A stretch of DNA of 64,000 bases from an uncultured Bacteroidota bacterium. GTDB lineage: Bacteria; Bacteroidota; Bacteroidia; Bacteroidales; F082. Below the pieces are notes generated by a model that was given only the letters and a program-made list of their open reading frames with translations, was not told the DNA's origin and ran no database searches. The stretch lies in the NCBI GenBank assembly GCA_903891085.1, contig CAITDJ010000046.1, positions 27,222 to 91,221 on the forward strand, in the 5' to 3' direction. Every line of letters begins with the position of its first letter. The first letter of the stretch is position 1. Below are positions 17,038-27,267 of this stretch, one piece after another. The translations under genes and the position numbers were made by a program.

Positions 17038-17704
17038 AAACCTCTGAAAGAAACATATCGAGGTTATCGAATTTGTGGTGATAATCCTCCATCGACCTGC
17101 GGATAACTTCATGCGCCTCTTCAATACCATACACATGGGTAATCTCAACATGACTTTCTTTACCTGGTAAGTCTTTGTAAGTGAGAAAATAATGTTTCAT
17201 TCTGTTGAGTACCAGGGCCGGACAATCGGAAATATCCTTGTAGTTTCCATACACGGCATCATTATCGAGCACAGCAACTAATTTATCATCGGCCTCGTTG
17301 CCGTCAATCATCCTGAAGCCACCAATGGGCCTTGCACGCACGATAATATCACCATGGGCAATTTCTTTTTCGGTCAGAACACAAATATCAATCGGATCCC
17401 TGTCGCCATTAATATCGGTACGTCCTGTTTTTTCGTTACAGTACTCTGCCACCCTTTTTGCACAAAATGTTTGTGGAATGAAACCATACAAGGCAGGAAC
17501 TACATTCGAATATTTTTGCGGTCGATCGAGCCGTAAATAACCCGAAACCTTATCAACTTCATATTTAACAGTATCCGTTGGAACCATCTCGATAAAGCAA
17601 GTGACAACAGTTGGTGCATTTGGCCCTATTTCGACACCATGCCAAGGATGTGATTTGTAACGCAAGCCCATCAGTCTGCCGATGGGATCCATGATTTTTG
17701 ACAT
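17036..17704 (-). CDS. ppa: Inorganic pyrophosphatase (family I)
   Basis: Soluble family I pyrophosphatase of 222 residues, hydrolysing PPi to drive biosynthesis. Family features are KYEVDKVSGYLRLDRPQ near residues 48-65, NVVPALYGFIPQT, and the metal-binding DRDPIDICVL near 101-110. The start is placed at the ATG at 17704. A longer frame begins at a TTG (17734) that lies inside a good -7 box, while GAGGAG stands at normal distance before the chosen ATG. This larger form (over 200 residues against about 175 in E. coli) is usual in Bacteroidota. Confidence 0.93.
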   Translation of the reverse strand: MSKIMDPIGRLMGLRYKSHPWHGVEIGPNAPTVVTCFIEMVPTDTVKYEVDKVSGYLRLDRPQKYSNVVPALYGFIPQTFCAKRVAEYCNEKTGRTDINGDRDPIDICVLTEKEIAHGDIIVRARPIGGFRMIDGNEADDKLVAVLDNDAVYGNYKDISDCPALVLNRMKHYFLTYKDLPGKESHVEITHVYGIEEAHEVIRRSMEDYHHKFDNLDMFLSEV

Positions 17705-17731
17705 AAGCAATCTCCTCAATTTGTGTGCGTG

Positions 17732-17763
17732 CAAAAGTAAGACAATTACCTAAGCCGAGCCAA
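17732..17763 (-). promoter_or_regulatory. Promoter of ppa
   Basis: On the minus strand TACTTTTG (17739-17732) matches the -7 element and a TTG at 17763-17761 lies 21 bp upstream as a -33 element. The predicted transcript starts about 20 nt before the chosen ppa ATG. Confidence 0.6.
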
Positions 17764-17862
17764 CAAGGTGTATGATAAGTTTTTGTTACTTTCTGTTTTC
17801 ATACAATCCGTTGATACTTTCCCTTGCACTCCTGACTCCCCTGCTGCTTCAGATTGAATTGC

Positions 17863-18357
17863 CTATTTCTTGCCGATATCAACATTGGCAGGTACCGACA
17901 AATGACCCTGCACTAACTTCCATTCATTGTTACATTTTTCAAGAACACCTGTAAAACGGAGTCCATCATAGCTTTGAGCAACGCCGCCAATCATGAAATT
18001 ATAGCTCATCAACTGCGAGAACCAGGCAGTGTTTCCCGTGCCGTTTATCCGTATGTACTGATCACTTATCGAGATGTAAAAATCGCTTACCAGTTCAAAC
18101 TGTTCGCGGTATGCGTTTTTGACACGATCCCAACCAATAAGATTGTCGGTTGAATTCGTACCAAGCATCACAATGCTGTCACTTTGTTTCCACGAGCTCT
18201 CAATTTTCTGATAATTTTCATTTTCGAGAGCGGTAAAATAATTCGTCAGCATGTTTTTAATGGAGGCCAATTCCTCCTTTTCCGACTTTCTTTGGTCATA
18301 ACGATCGCAGGCAAAAAAAGCTGAAAAAAGAAACAACAGTATGTAAATCTTTTTCAT
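17863..18357 (-). CDS. Lipoprotein with SnoaL/NTF2-like fold
   Basis: A 164-residue protein with a lipoprotein signal (MKKIYILLFLFSAFFAC, lipidated Cys17) and a mature domain resembling SnoaL-like/DUF4440 NTF2-fold proteins: an N-terminal helix pair (IKNMLTNYFTALENENYQKI), a central WFSQLMSYNF strand and a C-terminal LEKCNNEWKLVQGHLS strand. Proteins of this fold bind small ligands or act as isomerases. No catalytic assignment is possible from sequence. It is a single gene between ppa and the divergent atpB. Confidence 0.75.
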   Translation of the reverse strand: MKKIYILLFLFSAFFACDRYDQRKSEKEELASIKNMLTNYFTALENENYQKIESSWKQSDSIVMLGTNSTDNLIGWDRVKNAYREQFELVSDFYISISDQYIRINGTGNTAWFSQLMSYNFMIGGVAQSYDGLRFTGVLEKCNNEWKLVQGHLSVPANVDIGKK

Positions 18358-18602
18358 AACGGTTATTTTTTATTAAGCATTTAGTTTTCAGACTTTCAAC
18401 GCTGAAATTACAACATTTTGCCGCCATTGTCACGTGTTTTCCCGATTATTTTCGTGAACTAATTAATTATTCAAAAAGTGCTGCAACACCCGAATTCACG
18501 CAATAAATTACTGAATTGATAAAAAAAACGAAAAATCCTTTCGTAACTGAGGATTCTTTCGTTAATTTGCACACAATTTCTAACGTAGAATCAAGTATAT
18601 AG

Positions 18603-19742
18603 ATGGCGGTCAACAAAAATAAAAAGGAATCTCCCCTTTGGATATTTATTTTGGTTCTGATACTTACAGTTGGAACTATGCAAGTGTTTGCAAATGAAAC
18701 GCAACCAGTTGCTGCCCACGAAAAAGGGAATGAGCAGGAAGCCGAAGAAAAGTTCAATCCGGGCGAAGTTATTATCGAACATCTTGTAGATGCCTACGAG
18801 TGGCATATTGCAAAAGTCGGCCACACACATATCAGCGTGCCTTTGCCGGTTATCCTGTATGATCAGGGTCAATGGCATTTTTTTATGTCGTCGAAGTTTC
18901 ACCATGGAAAAGAGGCCTATAATGGTTTTTATATTTCTCACACCGGTATGCAAAAAGGGAAAATCGTTCGCAAGCTTTCCGACGGTTCCGAAGTGAAACC
19001 GCTCGATTTATCGATCACCAAAAATGCTTTTGCCATTTTCGTTTCATCTGCCGTTATCATCCTGATATTTCTGAGCATTGCCAGATCCTATAAAAAGACA
19101 AAAAAACATGCCCCGAAAGGCTTGCAATCATTGGTTGAGCCTTTGATTCTCTTCATCCGCGATGAGGTGGTGAAGACTTCAATCGGCGAAAAACATTACC
19201 GGAGATTTCTGCCTTATCTTCTTACGGTTTTCTTTTTTATCTTTCTGAACAACGTAATGGGTTTGATCCCTATTTTTCCATTTGGCGCAAACTTAACAGG
19301 CAATTTGGCCGTCACGGGCGTGCTTGCATTGTGCACTTTCCTCACGGTTTCGTTTGGAGGGAATAAAAACTATTGGGCCCATATTTTCAACACACCGGGC
19401 GTGCCATGGTGGCTCAAACTCCCGATACCATTGATGCCCATCATCGAAATCGTGGGTATGATCACCAAACCTTTTGTATTGATGGTGCGTTTGTTTGCCA
19501 ACATCACTGCAGGTCACATCATCATTCTTGGCTTTGTTAGTCTGATTTTTGTCTTCGGACAAACCAATGCGTATGCCGGATATGGCATGTCGGTTTTATC
19601 GATTGCCCTGTCTATTTTTATGAATTTTCTAGAATTACTGGTCGCCTTCATACAAGCCTATGTATTCACCCTCTTGTCCTCCATTTTCATTGGGATGGCC
19701 GTTGAAGAACATGCGCACGAAGAACATCACGAAAGTCATTGA
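18603..19742 (+). CDS. atpB: ATP synthase Fo subunit a
   Basis: A 379-residue membrane subunit forming the proton half-channels against the c-ring. It has the Bacteroidota form: a cleaved signal-like N-terminus (residues 12-31, ending MQVFANE), a soluble periplasmic region to about 135 rich in His, then five to six helices. The essential arginine is in LMVRLFANITAGH near residue 297, and the C-terminus is His-rich (HAHEEHHESH). It is the first gene of atpBEFHAG, 40 bp before atpE. The N-terminal extension is absent from E. coli AtpB (271 residues). Confidence 0.95.
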   Translation: MAVNKNKKESPLWIFILVLILTVGTMQVFANETQPVAAHEKGNEQEAEEKFNPGEVIIEHLVDAYEWHIAKVGHTHISVPLPVILYDQGQWHFFMSSKFHHGKEAYNGFYISHTGMQKGKIVRKLSDGSEVKPLDLSITKNAFAIFVSSAVIILIFLSIARSYKKTKKHAPKGLQSLVEPLILFIRDEVVKTSIGEKHYRRFLPYLLTVFFFIFLNNVMGLIPIFPFGANLTGNLAVTGVLALCTFLTVSFGGNKNYWAHIFNTPGVPWWLKLPIPLMPIIEIVGMITKPFVLMVRLFANITAGHIIILGFVSLIFVFGQTNAYAGYGMSVLSIALSIFMNFLELLVAFIQAYVFTLLSSIFIGMAVEEHAHEEHHESH

Positions 19743-19782
19743 TTTAAATACACCCGTTTATTAACCTTAATACACTGTAATC

Positions 19783-20043
19783 ATGCAATTATTAACCGTT
19801 TTAATGCAAGCTGCTCTAGATCTTGCACCTATCGCCAAAATGGCTGCCGGCCTGGCTGCTTCTATCGCTACCATCGGTGCCAGTATGGGTATTGGTCAGA
19901 TCGGTCGCAGTGCACTGGAATCTATCGCCCGTCAACCTGAAGCTGCCGGTGATATTCGTTCCAATATGATCGTTGCAGCCGCCCTTATCGAAGGGGTAGC
20001 TTTCTTCGCGATCGTAGTGTGTCTGTTGATCGTGTTCTTGTAA
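19783..20043 (+). CDS. atpE: ATP synthase Fo subunit c
   Basis: An 86-residue hairpin proteolipid that forms the rotor ring. Helix 1 is GASMGIGQIGRSALESI, the polar loop ARQPEA is intact, and helix 2 carries the ion-binding Glu in LIEGVAFF. The residues that mark sodium-binding rings (Gln in helix 1; ES/T-x-x-Y after the Glu) are Ile and EGVAFF here, so proton coupling is predicted. A strong hairpin follows directly at 20057-20089, inside the operon. Confidence 0.95.
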   Translation: MQLLTVLMQAALDLAPIAKMAAGLAASIATIGASMGIGQIGRSALESIARQPEAAGDIRSNMIVAAALIEGVAFFAIVVCLLIVFL

Positions 20044-20056
20044 TACGCAGCAAATT

Positions 20057-20096
20057 CCCTTTGCTGCAACGGTTGGTTGCAGCAAAGGGTTTTTAT
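20057..20096 (+). terminator. Strong intra-operon hairpin between atpE and atpF
   Basis: A perfect 14-bp stem, CCCTTTGCTGCAAC at 20057-20070 and GTTGCAGCAAAGGG at 20076-20089, with a 5-nt loop followed by a T-rich run at 20090-20096. It has the form of an intrinsic terminator yet lies between two subunit genes of the same complex. It may be a partial terminator or an RNA stabiliser that raises atpE relative to atpFHAG. Confidence 0.7.
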
Positions 20097-20121
20097 TTTA
20101 AACCGAAAAAATCAATTCAAC

Positions 20122-20616
20122 ATGGAATTAATAAATCCGGGAATAGGACTTATATTTTGGATGACGCTTGCTTTTGGCATCGTGTTTTTCATTTTAAAGA
20201 AATTTGTTTGGCCTCCCATCATGCAGGCCCTGAATGATCGCGAGCGTCATATCGAAGAAGCCTTGCAGGCAGCCGATATCGCCCACGAAGAAATGAAGAA
20301 GTTAAAACTCGACAACGAACAGTTGTTGAAAGATGCCAAGGAAGAACGCGACGCCATCATGGCCGAAGCGCGCAAAATACGTGAAAAAATGCTAGACGAA
20401 GCACGTGTAAAAGCCAATCTGGAAGCTGACCGTATCGTTGAAAGTGCCAAAGAACGCATCAACCACGAACGCCTCGCTGCCATGACAGAAATAAAAAACC
20501 AGATCGCCGAAATCTCTATCGAAGTAGCAGAACGTATCCTGCGCGAAAAACTTTCAGCACCAAAATCGCAGCAGGAATATATCGAACGTTTGCTCGATAA
20601 AAAGCAACTTAACTAA
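20122..20616 (+). CDS. atpF: ATP synthase Fo subunit b
   Basis: A 164-residue stator subunit: one membrane helix at residues 8-26 (GLIFWMTLAFGIVFFILKKF) followed by a long charged coiled coil to the end, which reaches up to the F1 head. The ATG at 20122 is used because MELINPGIG is the family N-terminus. An in-frame start at 20077 would lie inside the hairpin and read through its stem. It overlaps no neighbour and is followed by atpH after 15 bp. Confidence 0.95.
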   Translation: MELINPGIGLIFWMTLAFGIVFFILKKFVWPPIMQALNDRERHIEEALQAADIAHEEMKKLKLDNEQLLKDAKEERDAIMAEARKIREKMLDEARVKANLEADRIVESAKERINHERLAAMTEIKNQIAEISIEVAERILREKLSAPKSQQEYIERLLDKKQLN

Positions 20617-20631
20617 ACCGTTACTGGCAAA

Positions 20632-21189
20632 ATGAAGAATACGCTCTTAGCAAAACGGTATGCAAAAGCCTTGTTCGATCTGGCTGTCGAAGACAATGTG
20701 ATCGAAAATACCAGCAAGGATATGTTGCTTGTAACTGCGGTGATGAACGAAAACCGCGAACTGCGTAAGCTCATGGCAAATCCGGTGATTCCTCCTGCAC
20801 GCAAAAAACTGATCATCCGTAAGATATTCGAAAATCATCTGGGCAAACACTCGCTCACTTTTCTCGATATCCTGGTTCGCAAAGGCCGCGAAATGAATAT
20901 ATTGGAAATTGCTCACCAGTTTAATGAACTCTATCTGGATCACAAAAATATCGCCAGTGTTGACATCACCACCGCTATTGCCATCAATGCCGAACTTCGC
21001 GACAAATTAGTGAAACGATTCAGAGAGCTCACGAACAAAACATTGCAGATGACAGAGAAGGTTGATCCGGAAATTATTGGCGGATTTGTACTTAAAATGG
21101 ACGATTATCTCTATAACGCCAGCATAAGTAAAGAGATCAGCCGACTCCACAAAGAATTTGACAAAAACTTATATATTAAAGGATTTTAA
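20632..21189 (+). CDS. atpH: ATP synthase F1 subunit delta
   Basis: A 185-residue OSCP/delta subunit that joins the peripheral stalk to the top of F1. It starts with the typical [16 protein letters not shown] helix, and the C-terminal sheet contains the family motif [21 protein letters not shown] near residues 142-163. Length and gene position between atpF and atpA agree with the assignment. Confidence 0.94.
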   Translation: MKNTLLAKRYAKALFDLAVEDNVIENTSKDMLLVTAVMNENRELRKLMANPVIPPARKKLIIRKIFENHLGKHSLTFLDILVRKGREMNILEIAHQFNELYLDHKNIASVDITTAIAINAELRDKLVKRFRELTNKTLQMTEKVDPEIIGGFVLKMDDYLYNASISKEISRLHKEFDKNLYIKGF

Positions 21190-21206
21190 AAAAAGAAAGA
21201 CTGAAT

Positions 21207-22790
21207 ATGGCAGCTATCAATCCTGCTGAGGTATCAGCAATACTGCGTAAAGAACTTTCCGGTTTCAACACCGATGCTGTGTTGGAAGAAGTTGGCTCGG
21301 TATTACAAATTGGTGACGGAATCGCACGCGTTTATGGCATGGGAAATGCCGAATCAGGTGAGTTGGTTGAGTTTGAAAAGACCGGCCTGATGGGTATTGT
21401 GCTCAACCTTGAGGAAGACAATGTGGGTATCGTATTGCTTGGTGGTATCGAAGGTGTGAACGAAGGCGACACTGTAAAACGGACAGGTCGTATCGCTTCA
21501 CTGAACGTTGGCGAAGGGATGTTGGGTCGTGTTATCAACACACTCGGCGAACCCATCGACGGCAAAGGTGAAATCAAAGGCGTTACCTACGAAATGCCGC
21601 TCGAGCGCAAAGCCCCGGGCGTTATCTTCCGTCAACCCGTGAATGAACCACTGCAGACAGGTATCAAAGCCATCGATGCCATGATCCCGATCGGACGTGG
21701 CCAACGTGAGCTGATCATAGGCGACCGCCAGACAGGTAAGACTGCTATTGCAGTGGATACCATCCTCAACCAGAAAGAATTCTACGACAGGGGCGAAACC
21801 GTTTACTGTATCTATGTGGCCATTGGTCAAAAAGGCTCAACGGTTGCCAATATTGTAAAAATACTTGAAGACAACGGCGCATTGCCTTACACCGTTGTCA
21901 TCACTGCCACCGCCTCCGATCCGGCTGCCATGCAGTTTTACGCACCCTTTGCCGGTGCTGCCATTGGTGAGTTTTTCCGCGATACGGGTCGCCCTGCACT
22001 TGTGATTTATGACGATCTTTCGAAACAGGCTGTTGCCTACCGCGAAGTTTCGTTGTTGCTGCGTCGCCCTCCGGGACGTGAAGCCTATCCGGGTGACGTT
22101 TTTTACCTTCACTCACGCCTGCTCGAACGTGCAGCCAAAATCATCAACTCGGATGAGATTGCCAAAAACATGAACGACCTTCCTGAAAGTATTCGTCCAT
22201 TGGTCAAAGGGGGCGGTTCACTTACCGCACTCCCGATCATCGAAACACAGGCCGGTGACGTTTCGGCATATATCCCGACCAACGTGATTTCGATCACCGA
22301 CGGTCAGATTTTCCTCGAGACAAACCTTTTTAACTCCGGTATTCGTCCTGCCATCAATGTGGGGATTTCGGTATCGCGTGTGGGTGGTAACGCACAAATC
22401 AAATCGATGAAAAAAGTGGCCGGTACACTAAAACTCGATCAGGCTCAATACCGCGAACTGGAAGCATTCTCAAAATTCGGTTCCGACCTCGATGCCGCCA
22501 CCATGTCGGTACTCGACAAAGGAAAACGCAATGTGGAGATTCTGAAACAGCCACAATATGCGCCATTGACAGTAGAACAGCAGATTGCTATTATCTTCTG
22601 TGGGACAAACAATTTGCTGCGTAAAGTTCCGGTAAAATCCATCATAGATTTCCAAACCGAGTTTCTTCACCATTTGGAAGAAAAACACAGCGATGTGATG
22701 AAAGCACTCAAAGCCGGTAAATATACCGATGAGATGATTGCTGCCCTGAAGAATGTGGCCGCTGAAGTGGCAGCCAAATACGAGAAATAG
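21207..22790 (+). CDS. atpA: ATP synthase F1 subunit alpha
   Basis: A 527-residue non-catalytic nucleotide-binding subunit. Features include the N-terminal delta-binding helix, the beta-barrel ([21 protein letters not shown]), P-loop GDRQTGKTA near residues 171-179, and the alpha-subunit signature [14 protein letters not shown] near 375-388. It lies 17 bp after atpH and 18 bp before atpG, so it belongs to one transcript. Confidence 0.97.
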   Translation: MAAINPAEVSAILRKELSGFNTDAVLEEVGSVLQIGDGIARVYGMGNAESGELVEFEKTGLMGIVLNLEEDNVGIVLLGGIEGVNEGDTVKRTGRIASLNVGEGMLGRVINTLGEPIDGKGEIKGVTYEMPLERKAPGVIFRQPVNEPLQTGIKAIDAMIPIGRGQRELIIGDRQTGKTAIAVDTILNQKEFYDRGETVYCIYVAIGQKGSTVANIVKILEDNGALPYTVVITATASDPAAMQFYAPFAGAAIGEFFRDTGRPALVIYDDLSKQAVAYREVSLLLRRPPGREAYPGDVFYLHSRLLERAAKIINSDEIAKNMNDLPESIRPLVKGGGSLTALPIIETQAGDVSAYIPTNVISITDGQIFLETNLFNSGIRPAINVGISVSRVGGNAQIKSMKKVAGTLKLDQAQYRELEAFSKFGSDLDAATMSVLDKGKRNVEILKQPQYAPLTVEQQIAIIFCGTNNLLRKVPVKSIIDFQTEFLHHLEEKHSDVMKALKAGKYTDEMIAALKNVAAEVAAKYEK

Positions 22791-22808
22791 TATAGTAAAA
22801 CCGACAGG

Positions 22809-23690
22809 ATGGCAAATTTAAAAGAAGTAAGAATACGAATCGATTCGGTCAATTCAACCCGACAGATTACAAGCGCCATGAAAATGGTGGCCGCTTCGAA
22901 GCTTCGTAAGTCACAAAATGCAATCACTGCGATGCGGCCTTATAGTGCCAAGTTGCAGGAATTGGTGCAGAATCTGTCGAAGAGCATGGAACATACCTCC
23001 GACGAAAAATATTCGGTTCAGCGTCCGGCCGAACGCATCCTTCTTGTACCGGTCACATCGAACCGCGGACTTTGCGGCGCTTTCAATACGAATGTGATTC
23101 GTGCCACCACAAAACTGATAGCAGAAACCTACCGGCAAAAATTCGAAGCGGGCAATGTTTCGCTTTTCCCGATCGGCAAAAAAGGTGAGGAGTTTTTCAG
23201 AACCAGAAATTATAAAATCCTTGGATCAAATATCCATGTGTTTGACAGTCTCAGTTTTACCGCCATTGTTCCGATTGCCGATCAGCTTATGAAAGCTTTT
23301 GTTGATGAGGAGTTTGATCAGATTATCTTCATTTATAACCAGTTTAAAAATGCCGGGACACAGATACTCATACACGAACAATTGTTGCCTGTTGAGATGC
23401 CCGTAGTAGATGAAAATGCACAATACGAAGGTGTTGACTATCTTTTTGAACCTGATAAAAACGCTATTCTGGACGAACTCATTCCGAAGACGCTAAAGAT
23501 GCAGGTGTATAAGATGATACTTGATAGTTTTGCTTCGGAACACGGTGCCCGTATGATTTCGATGCACAAGGCTACCGACAATGCCACTGAGATGATCAAA
23601 GACCTGAAACTCATTTACAACAAGGCGCGTCAGGCTTCCATCACAAACCAGATTATCGAGATTGTGAGCGGTGCCAATGCACTCGGATAA
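22809..23690 (+). CDS. atpG: ATP synthase F1 subunit gamma
   Basis: A 293-residue central rotor shaft. The N-terminal helix RIDSVNSTRQITSAMKMVAASKLRK and the C-terminal helix MISMHKATDNATEMIKDL ... KARQASITNQIIEIVSGANAL are the two halves of the coiled-coil axle, with the Rossmann-like middle domain starting at LLVPVTSNRGLCGAFN. It is the last gene of the plus-strand atp unit. atpD and atpC are not downstream in the same direction but converge from 26355. Confidence 0.96.
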   Translation: MANLKEVRIRIDSVNSTRQITSAMKMVAASKLRKSQNAITAMRPYSAKLQELVQNLSKSMEHTSDEKYSVQRPAERILLVPVTSNRGLCGAFNTNVIRATTKLIAETYRQKFEAGNVSLFPIGKKGEEFFRTRNYKILGSNIHVFDSLSFTAIVPIADQLMKAFVDEEFDQIIFIYNQFKNAGTQILIHEQLLPVEMPVVDENAQYEGVDYLFEPDKNAILDELIPKTLKMQVYKMILDSFASEHGARMISMHKATDNATEMIKDLKLIYNKARQASITNQIIEIVSGANALG

Positions 23691-23722
23691 TATTAATTTT
23701 CAACGCATTAACCAATTTTACC

Positions 23723-24247
23723 ATGATAAAAAAAGCAGTCGAATCTGCCATTATTGAACAAATCAGAAGAGAAGAACATTCGTCACGTTTGTATCTGTCG
23801 ATGGCCATCTGGTGTGAAACAAACGGTTTTCCGGGAGCAGCTGCTTTCCTTTACCGTCAAACCGAAGAAGAACGCTTTCACCAGCTCAAATTCATTCATT
23901 ATGTGAACGACCGTGGCGGTAAAGCGGTGTTGATGGCACTCGATCAGCCGGCAAATGATTATACTTCGTTGCTCGATGTTTTTCAAAAGGTGATGTTACA
24001 CGAAGAATATGTTTCGGCCTCCATCAACGAATTGTATGAAGTAACACTCATCGAAAAAGATTATACCACCGGCAACTTCATCCAATGGTTCATCACCGAA
24101 CAGATTGAGGAAGAAAGCACCATGAAAACCATTCTTGACAAAATCAGTCTGGTGGGTGACGACAAAGGGGGTATGTTCCATATCGACAAAGAACTGGCTG
24201 CGATGACAGCCGCCGCACCGGCACCTGGCGCTTCGGCAACGGCTTAA
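23723..24247 (+). CDS. ftnA: Ferritin
   Basis: A 174-residue non-haem ferritin storing iron in a 24-mer shell. Ferroxidase ligands are seen in REEHSSRLYLSMAIWCE (helix A), ETEEERFHQLKFI-type helix B (residues 48-60: TEEERFHQL) and the helix D segment QIEEESTMKTIL near 137-148. The last 15 residues are Ala/Pro-rich and lack charge, a tail not needed for the fold. It sits 32 bp after atpG and ends in an efficient terminator, so it may be read in part from the atp promoter. Confidence 0.93.
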   Translation: MIKKAVESAIIEQIRREEHSSRLYLSMAIWCETNGFPGAAAFLYRQTEEERFHQLKFIHYVNDRGGKAVLMALDQPANDYTSLLDVFQKVMLHEEYVSASINELYEVTLIEKDYTTGNFIQWFITEQIEEESTMKTILDKISLVGDDKGGMFHIDKELAAMTAAAPAPGASATA

Positions 24248-24266
24248 TTGAAACTAACATAATTTC

Positions 24267-24302
24267 AATCCCGGTTTTGGAAACGAAGCCGGGATTTTTT
24301 TG
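24267..24302 (+). terminator. Terminator of the ferritin gene
   Basis: AATCCCGG at 24267-24274 pairs with CCGGGATT at 24289-24296, followed by a T-run to 24301. Classic intrinsic terminator 20 bp after the ferritin stop. Confidence 0.85.
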
Positions 24303-24533
24303 TGCAGGAAAACCGATGCGCAGGAAATTATTATCCGATGGGCAGGAGTCCTTTGCTTGTACGCTCGCTGCGCACGTATTGTTGTTTTTAATAGATTGGC
24401 TAAAAATATACATTCAGTTCGGCAACAAATCATACCGAAAAACCACACTTGTTAGGGACAAAATTGTTAAGTTTGTGATGAAAAGGTGCTACCGCACGCG
24501 CTACAAGCGCGCGCGAACCTAAGGTACCCAGAC

Positions 24534-24570
24534 ACAAAAAAACCCGGCCTGTTTTCACAAGCCGGGTTTT
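24534..24570 (-). terminator. Terminator of atpDC, probably bidirectional
   Basis: AAACCCGGC at 24540-24548 and GCCGGGTTT at 24561-24569 form a 9-bp stem. On the minus strand the stem is followed by seven T residues, and on the plus strand by four. It lies 19 bp after the atpC stop. Confidence 0.85.
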
Positions 24571-24588
24571 ATATTATAGATTGTAATT

Positions 24589-24825
24589 TTATTCAGCCAG
24601 CACCAGCACCTTGTTGTGCAGCACTTCGAGCACACCACCATCGATATCAAAAAACTGATTTTTCTTGTCGCTCTCCTGAATCTTGATTTTTCCTTTGCCA
24701 AGGGCCGCAATCATAGGCGCGTGGTTGTTCAGTATTTCGAACAAGCCATCCAGGCCCGGAAGCTGCACCAACTGCACTTCACCGCTGTAAATGGTTTTGT
24801 CAGGAGTAATGATTTCGAGTAACAT
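24589..24825 (-). CDS. atpC: ATP synthase F1 subunit epsilon, short form
   Basis: A 78-residue protein containing only the N-terminal beta-sandwich of epsilon: LEIITPDKTIYSGEV at residues 3-17, the conserved GLDGLFEILNNHAPMIAALG near 29-48, and DGGVLEVLHNKVLVLAE at the end. E. coli epsilon is about 139 residues, and the missing C-terminal two-helix domain is the part that inhibits ATP hydrolysis. The short form is usual in Bacteroidota. It lies 18 bp after atpD on the same transcript. Confidence 0.93.
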   Translation of the reverse strand: MLLEIITPDKTIYSGEVQLVQLPGLDGLFEILNNHAPMIAALGKGKIKIQESDKKNQFFDIDGGVLEVLHNKVLVLAE

Positions 24826-24843
24826 AACAAGTGGGGTTATGGA

Positions 24844-26358
<1,515 letters not shown>

Positions 26359-26392
26359 TTATTGTAATATTGTTTGAAAATCAATTTGGATG

Positions 26393-26400
26393 CAAATATA
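26393..26400 (-). promoter_or_regulatory. Promoter -7 box of atpDC
   Basis: TATATTTG on the minus strand matches TAnnTTTG, 37 bp before the atpD start. A TTTGG lies about 24 bp further upstream, slightly beyond ideal -33 spacing. Confidence 0.45.
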
Positions 26401-26458
26401 AAGAATTGACTTGAATTTCAGCACCAAAAAATGTCGTTTTTTGAAAAAAGGTATCAAA

Positions 26459-26584
26459 CAGTTCGCAGTCTTCAGTTCGCAGTCCTCAGTCTTCAGTTCG
26501 CAGTCTTCAGTTCGCAGTCTTCAGTCTTCAGTTCGCAGTCTTCAGTCTTCAGTTCGCAGTCCTCAGTCCTCAGTCCTCAGTCTA
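26459..26584. repeat. Eighteen uninterrupted heptamer repeats CAGTnnn
   Basis: Exactly 18 tandem 7-bp units with no indel. Each begins CAGT and ends in TCG, CTT, CCT or (last) CTA. The variant order is TCG, CTT, TCG, CCT, CTT, TCG, CTT, TCG, CTT, CTT, TCG, CTT, CTT, TCG, CCT, CCT, CCT, CTA. A further pair CTGCCGA x2 follows at about 26592-26605. The array fills the space between the divergent-side promoter of atpD and the end of lspA. Confidence 0.95.
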
Positions 26585-26632
26585 CTTGTCCAACTGCCGA
26601 CTGCCGACTTATTTTTTTATGGTAATTTATAA

Positions 26633-27250
26633 TCACATTCCTTTCAGGAATTTTCTCTCGAAAAGCAACAGCCAAAGTACGCCACTGGTAATCGCTGTAT
26701 CAGCGATATTGAATACCGGGCGAAAGAAAATGAAATAGCCATCCAATCCAAACAGATAGCTGGGAATCCACCTTGGGGCAGTTGCCTGATCGATGACCAA
26801 CAGCGGAAAATACAACATATCAACCACTTTGCCATGCAAAAAACTGGCATAGCCACCGGCTTCGGGCATGAAAGTGGCCACCGTGTGGTAACTGCTGTTA
26901 CTGAATATCAGTCCATAAAAGGCACTGTCGAGAATATTTCCAAGGGCACCGGCCAACACCAGCGAAATGCCGAATACCGGTCCAAATGCCGTTTTTTTTC
27001 GGGTCAGAATTATCAGATAAACAACCATGGCGATGGATGCCAGGATACGAAAAACACTCAGTGCCAACTTACCCCATTCACCGGCAAACTGCATACCAAA
27101 TGCCATTCCGTTGTTTTCGGTAAAATGAATAATGAACCAGCTTCCGGCCATGGCGATTTCTTCGCCGATGGTCATATGCGTTTTGATATAGAATTTTAAT
27201 GCCTGATCGAGCAATAAAACAATGAAGACGATGATGATAGGACGTTTCAA
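26633..27250 (-). CDS. lspA: Lipoprotein signal peptidase II
   Basis: A 205-residue inner-membrane aspartyl protease that removes signal peptides from diacylglyceryl-prolipoproteins. Catalytic Asp residues are in the family motifs GALGNILDSAFYG (near residue 107) and FNIADTAITSG (near 183), with the conserved FTENNGMAFG near 43-52. Four membrane helices are apparent. The length exceeds E. coli LspA (164) owing to a periplasmic insert around ATFMPEAGGYASFLHGK, common in Bacteroidota. It is downstream of the dksA-like gene, separated by a terminator-like hairpin. Confidence 0.95.
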   Translation of the reverse strand: MKRPIIIVFIVLLLDQALKFYIKTHMTIGEEIAMAGSWFIIHFTENNGMAFGMQFAGEWGKLALSVFRILASIAMVVYLIILTRKKTAFGPVFGISLVLAGALGNILDSAFYGLIFSNSSYHTVATFMPEAGGYASFLHGKVVDMLYFPLLVIDQATAPRWIPSYLFGLDGYFIFFRPVFNIADTAITSGVLWLLLFERKFLKGM

Positions 27251-27267
27251 ATCTGTTCCTTTGGGTT

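Larger units (their letters stand above)
24248..24588. other. 341-bp gap between convergent ferritin and atpC
   Basis: Holds two terminators (24267-24302 and 24534-24570). Between them is a GC-rich patch near 24490-24516 with a 6-bp hairpin CGCGCT/AGCGCG. No credible reading frame or tRNA was found. Confidence 0.6.

Noticed and set aside
18357..18602. atpI/atpZ-like small gene upstream of atpB
   Set aside because: No membrane-type reading frame in this gap; it appears to hold only promoter sequence.
24480..24530. Possible tRNA-like or small RNA element in the ferritin-atpC gap
   Set aside because: Only a 6-bp GC hairpin; no cloverleaf, no anticodon arm or TTC loop pattern.
26459..26584. CRISPR array
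   Set aside because: Unit length is 7 bp with no spacers and no cas genes; it is a tandem repeat.
26411..26632. Open frames translating the heptamer array (repeats of Ser/Gln/Val/Phe)
   Set aside because: The frames exist only because a 7-bp unit without stops repeats; no start signal, no homology, and all three frames behave alike.
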